A DNA stretch of 29,985 nt. Origin: JBAYZQ01 sp041672385 (GTDB lineage: Bacteria; Spirochaetota; Spirochaetia; Sphaerochaetales; Sphaerochaetaceae). Within the stretch, counting starts at the first letter, position 1. Every line of letters starts with the position of its first letter. Below are positions 14,931 to 22,282 of the stretch, in pieces. The stretch spans positions 1 to 29,985 of the forward strand of contig JBAYZQ010000010.1 in the NCBI GenBank assembly GCA_041672385.1, read 5' to 3'. A program made the position numbers and the translations under genes. The notes beneath the pieces are model-generated. The model ran no database searches. It saw only the letters and a list, made by a program, of their open reading frames with translations, and was not told the DNA's origin.

Positions 14931-15185
14931 TTAATATTCATCTATATGCTTTTTATAGAATTCTCTTAGTGCAAAACGGATACCAGCAGCCCAACCCAAT
15001 CCCATACCTTGGAAAAGTTCTTCTAACTCTTTTTTTACTGAAGGTTCAATAGAAAAGGTAGTTAGAATTTTATTTTCTTTTCCATTCTTTGAAATTGAAT
15101 TACGAAAGAGTTTTTTTGTTTTTAAACTACCAATACTTTCATTCTCGCCTATTTTCTCAAAACTGGGGTTTTTCTTTAATGCCAT
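14931..15185 (-). CDS. Small ribbon-helix-helix DNA-binding protein, partner of ParA
   Basis: 84 residues from the ATG at 15185, which has TTGGAGAT in place; a TTG four codons upstream is less likely. The N-terminal half is basic and polar (ALKKNPSFEKIGE onward), probably disordered. The C-terminal half fits a ribbon-helix-helix fold: beta strand ILTTFSIEP, helix SVKKELEELFQGM, then GWAAGIRFALREFYKKH as the second helix. It starts 2 bases after the ParA stop, so the two genes form one unit. Small RHH proteins beside a short ParA are the ParB equivalents of type Ib plasmid partition systems: they bind centromere repeats and repress their own operon (family knowledge). The specific role here is inference. 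Confidence 0.75.
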   Translation of the reverse strand: MALKKNPSFEKIGENESIGSLKTKKLFRNSISKNGKENKILTTFSIEPSVKKELEELFQGMGLGWAAGIRFALREFYKKHIDEY

Positions 15186-15187
15186 AA

Positions 15188-15949
15188 TTATCTCCAAATT
15201 ACACTTTCTAATTCCAAAATTGCCTGCAAGGTTTTTGTTTTAATACCTCTACTGTATTCTTTAAACAGTTGTGGTACCATAGATGCTTCTTGAGCTTTCC
15301 TAAAAACCGGATCTACAGGAATTTTATAAACTGAAAAAGTTCCTTCACTTGCTGCAGATAAAATTTCTTTATGCTGCTTAATTCTCTCATCATATGAATT
15401 TATAATAATTTTAGAATGCTTTACATTACTTCTAAAGTTCTTCTTAATTTTTACTAATTCATTTTTAAAAATCTCCAAACCATCAAGACTGAAAACTTCT
15501 GGGGTCATCGGTGTAATAACCTCATCACTAGAAATCAAAGCAGCCGTTTCTAAACGTCCTAATCCAGGAGAAAGATCCAATATAACATGGATATAATTCT
15601 TCTTCAACTCTCTTATTGTATCCTGAATCACAAAAGGTTCCTCAGCCAATTTTGTTTCACTATAGTTTTTTAAGTTACCATTAATTCCAAAAGTAGGAAT
15701 TATATACAGGTTCTCTAACTGTGAAACTTTTACAATCGCTTCCTCAATAAAACAATTACCCCGTATAACATCCGCTAGTTCATATTTAGGTGCTTCCTTT
15801 AAAAACCAAGAAGAAATACTACCTTGGGGGTCAACGTCAATAATAAGGGTTTTATAACCTTCCATCGCAGACTGGCAAGCAAGTGTTCCAGATATTGTAG
15901 TTTTACCAACTCCACCTTTTTGTAAATGAAATGCTAGCGCTTTCCCCAT
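15188..15949 (-). CDS. ParA/Soj/MinD-family ATPase (short, type Ib-like)
   Basis: 253 residues from the ATG at 15949, set by GAGGGG six bases upstream; the in-frame codons before it have no ribosome site. The deviant Walker A is KGGVGKTT near residues 11-18, with DVDPQGSISSWFL (A' motif) and VILDLSPGLGRLE (Walker B). There is no N-terminal helix-turn-helix domain, which places it in the short ParA class. ParA proteins form ATP-dependent gradients on DNA or membranes that position plasmids, chromosome origins or protein complexes. The partner RHH gene follows after 2 bases. The closely AT-rich flanks and the lack of a parB gene of the chromosomal type suggest an origin in a plasmid or other mobile element rather than the housekeeping parAB locus. 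Confidence 0.88.
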   Translation of the reverse strand: MGKALAFHLQKGGVGKTTISGTLACQSAMEGYKTLIIDVDPQGSISSWFLKEAPKYELADVIRGNCFIEEAIVKVSQLENLYIIPTFGINGNLKNYSETKLAEEPFVIQDTIRELKKNYIHVILDLSPGLGRLETAALISSDEVITPMTPEVFSLDGLEIFKNELVKIKKNFRSNVKHSKIIINSYDERIKQHKEILSAASEGTFSVYKIPVDPVFRKAQEASMVPQLFKEYSRGIKTKTLQAILELESVIWR

Positions 15950-15960
15950 TAATAGCCCCT

Positions 15961-15989
15961 CACGTTTATTATATATTTGAAATTCTGGG
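15961..15989 (-). promoter_or_regulatory. Candidate promoter of the parA-RHH operon
   Basis: A perfect -10 TATAAT occurs on the minus strand between about 15968 and 15977, with TTGTGT 17 bases upstream as a poor -35. The box positions are approximate. About 200 bases of extremely AT-rich sequence (15995-16191) follow, without a gene. Confidence 0.35.
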
Positions 15990-16191
15990 AACACAATAGT
16001 TGATATTTAAAATTAGTTAATTACTATTCTTTTTATTAGATTTAGTTTATAAAAGGTAGTATAGATGTATTTATCTATATATTTTTACTTATCTTATTTA
16101 ATATTTCTATATAATAATCATATTAAATCAATAATTTTATATTTAATATTTATTTAATTATTAAAGTGTTTTTTACTTAATTATATAAATA

Positions 16192-16839
16192 TTAATCAAC
16201 TACAAAAGGACAAGATTCTTTGAAAGAATTACTAATAAAGATTTTAAATGATTCATCTTCTACATCTTTTTCATAATAGTATTTATCATTTTCATCACCT
16301 TCAGGAGCAACTGGAATTTGTCCTTGATGTATACGTCCTATTAGCGAGTCATAATCTTTAAACAAAGTAACATCTGGATTATTCCTTAAATACTCATCTT
16401 CTAAAAAATTAAAATTTACTTTGTCTTTTTTTATATCAAAATTTGATAAAGTTGGATATTTAAAATCAAATAAATCAAAAAAAGAAGATTGTTCCTTTTC
16501 AGGTTTAGTACATTGACTAATTTGCTTTATTAAGAAAAGAAAGGTTCCAAGTACAAAGAAGATTCCGATATAAATCACAACATCATAAAGACTTATTTTA
16601 AGATTTGAAATAACTTCTTGATTATTTTCTATCAAAATTTTTAATTTTACAAAAGAAACCTTAAATTTTAAACTTGTAAGATAATTTGCATAATAATAAA
16701 AATTATTTTTAAAAATTGTCAATAAAAGATTAAAAAAGGACATAGTATTATCCATAATAGAATTCCAAAGAGATGAGGCATAAAGGAACCCTCCCAATCC
16801 TGTTAGAGTCAAAATTGAAAATAATTTCTTATTTTGCAT
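16192..16839 (-). CDS. Membrane protein of unknown function, co-transcribed with valS
   Basis: 215 residues from the ATG at 16839. The upstream ATG at 16845 directly abuts the AAGGAG ribosome site with no spacing, while the second ATG is six bases away, so it is preferred. I do not recognise the family. There is a hydrophobic N-terminal segment (residues about 7-22, possibly a signal anchor), an amphipathic stretch rich in Phe, Tyr and Lys, and a firm membrane segment around residues 84-105 (VVIYIGIFFVLGTFLFLI). About 110 hydrophilic acidic residues follow, ending SCPFVVD. It begins 18 bases after the valS stop with no terminator between. The position may be incidental; it does not look like a tRNA-synthetase accessory protein. 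Confidence 0.72.
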   Translation of the reverse strand: MQNKKLFSILTLTGLGGFLYASSLWNSIMDNTMSFFNLLLTIFKNNFYYYANYLTSLKFKVSFVKLKILIENNQEVISNLKISLYDVVIYIGIFFVLGTFLFLIKQISQCTKPEKEQSSFFDLFDFKYPTLSNFDIKKDKVNFNFLEDEYLRNNPDVTLFKDYDSLIGRIHQGQIPVAPEGDENDKYYYEKDVEDESFKIFISNSFKESCPFVVD

Positions 16840-16857
16840 CTTCATCTCCTTTTATAT

Positions 16858-19518
16858 CTAAAAAGATTTCAATACCTTAATATGGGTTTCTGTCTTTTCC
16901 ATTTTCTCTTCAAATTCAGCTTTTTTAGATTTTTCTTTGTCTATCGCTTCTTTTTTTGCAAAAGAAATAAATTTCTCATTTGCAAGTTTTGCGTTAGATT
17001 CTTTAAGAGATTTCTGAATTTTTAATAAATCCTTCTTTAGTTTATCAATTTCCTGTTCAACATCAAGGGCTTCACGTACAAATACGTAAAGATTATAACC
17101 ACTTAAAGCTACAGGTAGAGCTCCCTCAACACTTAAAGTACCTTTCGAATCTATTTCAAAACTACTTGCTTTTACAAAATTGGAAATTAAAGTCTTGTTT
17201 TCAAACAAGAAATCAACCGTTTCATTATTTTGTTCATCAGGCTTTAAAATAACTTTAATCCGTTTTTCTGGGGAAATTACTAGTTCTGATCTTACATTCC
17301 TTATTGCTTTAACAATATCTTGAAGGCTCAACATTTTTGCATTTTCTTTTTCAGCTATAAACTGCTGTTCATATTCTGGATATGATGAATCAATAATCAT
17401 TCCTTGAGTACTTGGAAGTTTGTCATATATTTCTTCTGTAATAAAGGAAAGGAATGGATGCATTAATTTCAAAGATTTTATTAGAAGATCTAAAAGCAAA
17501 GTTACTGCTTTGTTCTTTTTATCAGCATCTTCACTATAAAGGTCACTCTTACATATTTCTACATACCAGTCACAATAATCATTCCAGAAAAAGTCATAAA
17601 TAGCTTGGCTTGCCTCATTAAATTTATAACTTTCAATTGAAGAACGGGTCTTTTTAACTGCTTCATTAAATTTATGATAAATCCATTTATCTATTACATT
17701 TTTCTTTACATCTTCAATTTTTAGAGATTGTGTTCCATCAAGATTCATAAGTATAAATCTTGTTGCATTCCAAATCTTATTAGCAAATTTTGAACCAAGC
17801 TTAAAGGTATCCATATCAATTAAGATATCCTGACCTTGGGTTGATAAATAGCATAAAGTAAATTTCATAGCATCTGCACCATAAAGTTCGGTAACCTTTA
17901 TAGGATCAATACCATTTCCAAGACTTTTGCTCATCTTTCTTCCCTGGTTATCACGGACTAAACCTGTAATATAGATATCTTTAAAAGGAACTTTACCAAA
18001 AAACTCCAAACTTGCCATTATCATTCTACTTACCCAGAAGAAAATAATATCATATCCTGTAACTAATGACTGAGTTGGGAAGAATTTTTCTAAATCAGGG
18101 GTTTTGTCCGGCCAACCTAATGTACTAAAAGGCCATAGCCAAGAACTGAACCAGGTATCAAGAACATCTGTTTCCTGTCTTATATCTTTACTACCACATT
18201 TATCACAACAGTCAGGATCTTCCCTCTTAACCATTACCTGTCCACATTTATTACAATACCAAACTGGAATTCTATGTCCCCACCAAAGTTGACGACTAAT
18301 ACACCAATCTCGAATTCCTTCAAGCCAGCGTACATAAGTATTTTCCCAACGTTTTGGATAAAAATTTACTTCTCCTTGTTTCCAAGCCTTCAAAGCTTTC
18401 TCGGCCATTGTATCCATTTTGACAAACCATTGTTCACTTAAATATGGTTCAACCACTGTATTACAACGATAACAATGCCCTACTTCATGATTGTGTTCTT
18501 TTTCTCCAAGAAGATAGCCTTGTTCTTTTAAATCTTCTACAACAAGCTTCCTTGCTTTAACTACATCCATTTTTCGGTATTTTTCAGGAACATTTTCATT
18601 GAGTGTACCATCTGGATTAAGAAGATTTATAGCTTCAAGGTTGTGTCTTTTTCCACAATTCCAGTCATTTGGATCATGAGCTGGGGTAATTTTGACCATG
18701 CCTGTTCCAAATCCAATATCTACAAAGCTATCGGCAATTATTGGAATTTCCCTATCGGTAAGGGGAAGAGAAATCATTTTACCCACAAGAGAGGTATAAC
18801 GTTCGTCTTCAGGGTTAACAGCAACTGCTACATCCCCAAACATTGTTTCAGGTCTAGTAGTAGCAATAGTAATGCTTCCACTACCGTCTGCATAAGGATA
18901 CTTTACATCATAAAGTTTTCCTGGAACTTCGCTGTGTTCAACTTCATCATCAGCTAAAGCAGTTCCACATTTTGGACAATAATTAACGAGGTAATTACCT
19001 TTATATATCATTCCACGCTCATAAAGGGTAACAAAGCTTTCTCTTACAGCTTTGCTTAAACCTTCGTCCATGGTAAATCTTTCACGATCCCAATCACAAC
19101 TACATCCAATCTTTTCTAATTGTTTTGCAATTATATCATGGTGTTGATTTTTAACTTCCCAAGTTTTTTCAAGAAATTTTTCTCTTCCAAGGTCCTGTCT
19201 AGTTTTACCTTCTTTAAGAAGTATTCTCTCAACTACATTTTGAGTTGCTATTCCAGCATGGTCTGAACCGGGGACCCACAAAGTTGATTTACCAATCATT
19301 CGATTATATCGAATAATGACGTCTTGAATACCATTATTTAAAGCATGTCCCATATGAAGGATACCGGTGACATTCGGAGGTGGCATAACTATCGTAAAGG
19401 TATCCTTTTTATCCATATTAGGGCTAAACTTTCCAGCTTCTTTCCATTGTGAATAGATACGATCTTCAAAATCCTTAGGGTTATACGCCTTTTCCAACTC
19501 TATCGCCTTTAACTTCAT
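16858..19518 (-). CDS. valS: Valyl-tRNA synthetase
   Basis: 886 residues from the ATG at 19518, chosen because GGAGG lies five bases upstream and the protein then begins MKLKAIELEKAYNPKDFEDR like its family; longer in-frame readings are unlikely. Class I synthetase that charges tRNA-Val and edits mischarged Thr. The HIGH motif appears as PPNVTGILHMGHALNN, the KMSKS loop as GRKMSKSLGNGIDP, and the editing domain includes TIATTRPETMFGDVAVAV. Cys pairs in YCPKCG, HCYRCN and YCNKCG with CCDKCG suggest zinc sites. The C-terminal coiled-coil arm (EALDVEQEIDKLKKDLLKIQ onward) is complete. Downstream lies the unknown membrane protein gene. Confidence 0.97.
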   Translation of the reverse strand: MKLKAIELEKAYNPKDFEDRIYSQWKEAGKFSPNMDKKDTFTIVMPPPNVTGILHMGHALNNGIQDVIIRYNRMIGKSTLWVPGSDHAGIATQNVVERILLKEGKTRQDLGREKFLEKTWEVKNQHHDIIAKQLEKIGCSCDWDRERFTMDEGLSKAVRESFVTLYERGMIYKGNYLVNYCPKCGTALADDEVEHSEVPGKLYDVKYPYADGSGSITIATTRPETMFGDVAVAVNPEDERYTSLVGKMISLPLTDREIPIIADSFVDIGFGTGMVKITPAHDPNDWNCGKRHNLEAINLLNPDGTLNENVPEKYRKMDVVKARKLVVEDLKEQGYLLGEKEHNHEVGHCYRCNTVVEPYLSEQWFVKMDTMAEKALKAWKQGEVNFYPKRWENTYVRWLEGIRDWCISRQLWWGHRIPVWYCNKCGQVMVKREDPDCCDKCGSKDIRQETDVLDTWFSSWLWPFSTLGWPDKTPDLEKFFPTQSLVTGYDIIFFWVSRMIMASLEFFGKVPFKDIYITGLVRDNQGRKMSKSLGNGIDPIKVTELYGADAMKFTLCYLSTQGQDILIDMDTFKLGSKFANKIWNATRFILMNLDGTQSLKIEDVKKNVIDKWIYHKFNEAVKKTRSSIESYKFNEASQAIYDFFWNDYCDWYVEICKSDLYSEDADKKNKAVTLLLDLLIKSLKLMHPFLSFITEEIYDKLPSTQGMIIDSSYPEYEQQFIAEKENAKMLSLQDIVKAIRNVRSELVISPEKRIKVILKPDEQNNETVDFLFENKTLISNFVKASSFEIDSKGTLSVEGALPVALSGYNLYVFVREALDVEQEIDKLKKDLLKIQKSLKESNAKLANEKFISFAKKEAIDKEKSKKAEFEEKMEKTETHIKVLKSF

Positions 19519-19582
19519 GACAACCTCCATAACAAGAAAAAAATTCTTTTTAATACTACCTAAATATAAATAAAAATACAAG

Positions 19583-19615
19583 AAAAAAAAGACCTACCTT
19601 GTCTTGAACACGGTA
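19583..19615 (-). terminator. Probable terminator after the sigma/anti-sigma genes
   Basis: On the minus strand TACC-G-TGT and ACA-A-GGTA form a 4+3 bp stem with one mismatch around TCAAG, followed after a few bases by T8. It lies between the anti-sigma gene and valS, so valS has its own promoter; TTGTAT-N17-TAGTAT nearby is a weak candidate. Confidence 0.5.
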
Positions 19616-19662
19616 AATCTTTGTATTTTCATCTAATTCTTACTTATTAAAAAGTTAAAAAT

Positions 19663-20256
19663 TTAATTCCCACTACTTGGCTCACTTAAATCAGCTTCAT
19701 CTTCACTTAAATCTTCAGTACTGTCAAACTCTACAGGTTGAACACCTTTAATATGAAGATCAACGGTATAACCACGGTCATCAAGATTTGTTAGAATTTC
19801 TTCAAGGGTGTAATCATCCAAAGTCTGAATTTGAGGTTCTCTAACACTTACCATTGAAACGTTATTTTCATTAATATCAGTATTTATACCTGTATTTGGA
19901 ATAAATTCTTGAGAGTCTCCCTGTCCACCCCAAATTACAGTGGCAAAAATAAGGGTAAAAGCGGCAGCAACTCCTAACATTCCACCGAAACTGACTTTGA
20001 TTTTTTTATGTATAAGACTAGGTTTTTTTTTATTAAAATAGTTTTTTTCCATAAAAGATAAAACTTTCTCTTGCCTAGGGGCTATTTCATCATCTGTAAG
20101 TTGTGCACTACAAACCATTTTCTTTAAATTTTTTAATCTATTTAAACGTTCTTTACAAGCAACGCAATAACTCAAATGTTCTTCAACCTGTGTTTTCCAA
20201 GGCTCAGAAAGTTCCCCATCAAGGTAGGTATTTAAAATTTGATCATCAAGGCACAT
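19663..20256 (-). CDS. Zinc-finger (zf-HC2) anti-sigma factor, membrane-anchored
   Basis: 197 residues from the ATG at 20256, where GGGAGG lies six bases upstream and the gene overlaps the sigma-factor stop by 11 bases. Residues 27-34 are HLSYCVAC, the HxxxCxxC zinc anti-sigma motif, preceded by DQILNTYLDGEL typical of the domain. One membrane segment spans about residues 92-109. The last 80 residues should lie outside the cytoplasm and end in an acidic Asp/Glu/Ser tail. It most likely holds the ECF sigma factor inactive at the membrane until a signal releases it. The signal is unknown: the ZAS motif may respond to redox state or the outer domain may be proteolysed, and neither is shown here. 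Confidence 0.85.
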   Translation of the reverse strand: MCLDDQILNTYLDGELSEPWKTQVEEHLSYCVACKERLNRLKNLKKMVCSAQLTDDEIAPRQEKVLSFMEKNYFNKKKPSLIHKKIKVSFGGMLGVAAAFTLIFATVIWGGQGDSQEFIPNTGINTDINENNVSMVSVREPQIQTLDDYTLEEILTNLDDRGYTVDLHIKGVQPVEFDSTEDLSEDEADLSEPSSGN

Positions 20257-20779
20257 GTATTTCCTCCCCGCTGAGCATCGATTCAAGTTCTTTACGAGCT
20301 CGATGGACCCTAACTTTAACATTACTTTCCGAAATCCGCAGAACCTGTGAAATTTGTTTATAGTTCAAACCTGCGTACTCTTTAAGTACTATTATCGTTT
20401 TGTATATCTCAGGCAATTGCTCCACAGCTTTTCTGACTGCCTGAGTAGATTCTTCTTTCAAAAGCTCACTTGCTCCATCTTTGTCATAAGACTTTGCATG
20501 TGGAAGCTTTTTAAGCTTCTCTATGGAATTCCTTTCTCTTGATTTTCGCTTCACTTGATTAATAGCTAGATTTTTTGTAACCCTAATCAACCAATATTTT
20601 GCATCATCAACAGTATCAAATACCATATCTTTATCATAGAATCGTATGAAAGCATCCTGACAAATATCCTCCGCAACGTCCTTGTTGTAGGTAACATGAT
20701 AAGCCACCCTCATAATTACAGGGAAAACTTCTTCATATACTCGTTTGAATTCTGCTTCATTACTACTTCTTATTTCCAT
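20246..20779 (-). CDS. ECF-type RNA polymerase sigma factor
   Basis: 177 residues, the usual ECF size. Region 2 lies around residues 10-85, with VAEDICQDAFIRFYDKD and AKYWLIRVTKNLAINQVKRKSR covering the -10-binding helices. Region 4 is at about 115-170, with LPEIYKTIIVLKEYAGLNYKQIS then VLRISESNVKVRVHRARKEL as its helix-turn-helix. It directs RNA polymerase to a small set of promoters in response to a surface or redox signal (family knowledge). The gene overlaps its anti-sigma partner by 11 bases, so the two are made together. The ribosome site AGAAGAG is weak and 9 bases away. It follows cysS after 28 bases, with a 6-bp inverted repeat over the cysS stop rather than a terminator. Confidence 0.93.
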   Translation of the reverse strand: MEIRSSNEAEFKRVYEEVFPVIMRVAYHVTYNKDVAEDICQDAFIRFYDKDMVFDTVDDAKYWLIRVTKNLAINQVKRKSRERNSIEKLKKLPHAKSYDKDGASELLKEESTQAVRKAVEQLPEIYKTIIVLKEYAGLNYKQISQVLRISESNVKVRVHRARKELESMLSGEEIHVP

Positions 20780-20794
20780 AACTATAAACTCTTC

Positions 20795-20812
20795 TGTAAC
20801 AAAAAGGTTACA
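20795..20812 (-). repeat. Inverted repeat spanning the cysS stop codon, upstream of the sigma-factor gene
   Basis: TGTAAC (20795-20800) and GTTACA (20807-20812) are perfect 6-base arms with a 6-base loop, 16 bases before the sigma-factor ATG. It has no T run, so it is more likely an operator or a small mRNA hairpin than a terminator. Confidence 0.45.
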
Positions 20813-22235
20813 TCTTTTTTTCTATAAATGAACCATCTTTTGTATCTTTTACCAAATAGCCTAATTCATCAAGTTTTTGTCTCAAATTATCAGCTTTTGA
20901 ATAATCTTTGTCCAATTTTGCTTGGTTTCTATCTTTCAACAAATCCAAAGCTTCCTTATTCGTCACCTCTTGTTTTTTCTCTAACTTAAGAGATTTAAAG
21001 TTAAATCCAAAAATCTCATCCATATAATAGCAAAGAGAGAGTTTCTCTGCACTACTGACATCGTCATTCTTAATCAAATTCCAAAAATCAGCCAATGCCC
21101 TTGGAGTGTTAAGGTCATTAGTTATATGTTCATCAAATTCACTTTTAATTTCCAAAACTTTTTTGTCAGAAATCTCTTCTATCGAAGGAATTCTATCACA
21201 GTCTAGTGTATTTTTCAAACTAATAATTCTATCAAAAGCACCTCTTCTAGCTATTCTTGCTCCATCAAGAGCTTTATAACTAAACTGAAGTTGGGTTCTA
21301 TAATGCCCACCTAGGCAAAAATATCTATAATCAAGTGGGTCATATCCTTCATCTTTTAAAACATGCATGGTTAAAAAGGTTCCATTACTCTTACTCATTT
21401 TGCCTTTATCAGATAGTAAAAATTCTCCATGCAACCAGTAATTTACCCAAGTTTTACCTGTAGCGGCTTCACTTTGTGCAATTTCATTTGTGTGATGGAC
21501 TGGTATTGCATCAACACCTCCACAGTGAATATCAAAATGTTCTCCAAGATATTTCATACTCATAGCGCTACATTCGATATGCCATCCTGGATAACCTCTT
21601 CCCCAAGGGGAGTCCCACATCATGGCTTGATGTCCAAATTTACTTTTGGTAAACCATAAAACAAAATCTAAAGGATTTTTTTTATTATCATCTACACAAA
21701 TTCTAGCACCACTTTTTAGTTCATTCAAATCCAATCTTGCAAGCTTACCATAATCATCAAGAGTATCAATACTGAAATATACGTTACCTCCAGATACATA
21801 GGTATGGCCACCTTTTTCAAGGCGTTCTATCAATTTAATCATATCCGCAATATGATCAGTTGCTTTACATATTATTTGGGGCCTAATCATATTTAGGCAA
21901 TCAAAATCAGCAAAAAAGGCTTCGGTGTATTTTTTTGAGATATCCCAAACGCTACTTCCAGTCTCTCTGGCGCTTTTTTCAAGTTTATCCTCTCCTTCAT
22001 CTCCATCTCCAACAAGATGACCAACATCGGTAATATTCATAACGTGTTTAACTTTATAACCGTAATGGACTAGGGTTCTTTTTAATATATCTTCAAAAAG
22101 AAAAGTTCTTAAATTTCCAATATGTGCAAAATTATATACTGTGGGTCCACAGCAATAAAGTCCTACCTGCCCTGGCTTAATAGATTTGAATTCTTCAATT
22201 GACCTTGACATAGTGTTATATAAACGTACGCTCAT
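20808..22235 (-). CDS. cysS: Cysteinyl-tRNA synthetase
   Basis: 475 residues from the ATG at 22235. AGGAG lies six bases upstream and the protein then begins MSVRLYNTMSRSIEEFKSI as expected; the longer in-frame reading is not supported. Class I synthetase that charges tRNA-Cys. Visible are the zinc-binding Cys in LYCCGPTVYNFAHIGNLRTF with the HIGH motif as HIGN, GYPGWHIECSAMSMKYLGE with further zinc ligands, HCGGVDAIPVHHTNEIAQSEA, and KMSKS in DKGKMSKSNGTFLT. The C-terminal domain is complete. It is divergent from murB, with only 47 bases between the starts, so the two promoters must overlap. Confidence 0.97.
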   Translation of the reverse strand: MSVRLYNTMSRSIEEFKSIKPGQVGLYCCGPTVYNFAHIGNLRTFLFEDILKRTLVHYGYKVKHVMNITDVGHLVGDGDEGEDKLEKSARETGSSVWDISKKYTEAFFADFDCLNMIRPQIICKATDHIADMIKLIERLEKGGHTYVSGGNVYFSIDTLDDYGKLARLDLNELKSGARICVDDNKKNPLDFVLWFTKSKFGHQAMMWDSPWGRGYPGWHIECSAMSMKYLGEHFDIHCGGVDAIPVHHTNEIAQSEAATGKTWVNYWLHGEFLLSDKGKMSKSNGTFLTMHVLKDEGYDPLDYRYFCLGGHYRTQLQFSYKALDGARIARRGAFDRIISLKNTLDCDRIPSIEEISDKKVLEIKSEFDEHITNDLNTPRALADFWNLIKNDDVSSAEKLSLCYYMDEIFGFNFKSLKLEKKQEVTNKEALDLLKDRNQAKLDKDYSKADNLRQKLDELGYLVKDTKDGSFIEKKM

Positions 22236-22247
22236 AAAAAACTCCTG

Positions 22248-22276
22248 TTGAATTGTTACTAAATTCAGGATAACAT
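22248..22276 (+). promoter_or_regulatory. Promoter of murB, predicted to give a leaderless mRNA
   Basis: -35 TTGAAT (22248-22253), 17-base spacer, -10 TAACAT (22271-22276), then GTACCC and the ATG at 22283. The spacing puts the transcription start on the A of the start codon. A perfect inverted repeat TGAATT/AATTCA (22249-22266) lies between the boxes, and ACATGTACCCATGT (22273-22286) spans the start. Confidence 0.55.
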
Positions 22277-22282
22277 GTACCC

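Noticed and set aside
15995..16191. Possible replication origin or CRISPR-like repeats in the most AT-rich gap
   Set aside because: I saw only loose TTTAATATTT-like similarity without regular spacing, no DnaA-box cluster and no spacer-repeat structure.
18104..18957. Plus-strand open frames inside valS
   Set aside because: They are antisense to a strongly conserved synthetase gene and have no ribosome sites or recognisable products.
19519..19581. 21-residue N-terminal extension of valS
   Set aside because: The ATG at 19518 follows GGAGG at ideal spacing and starts the conserved sequence; the extension is low-complexity Phe/Tyr/Lys.
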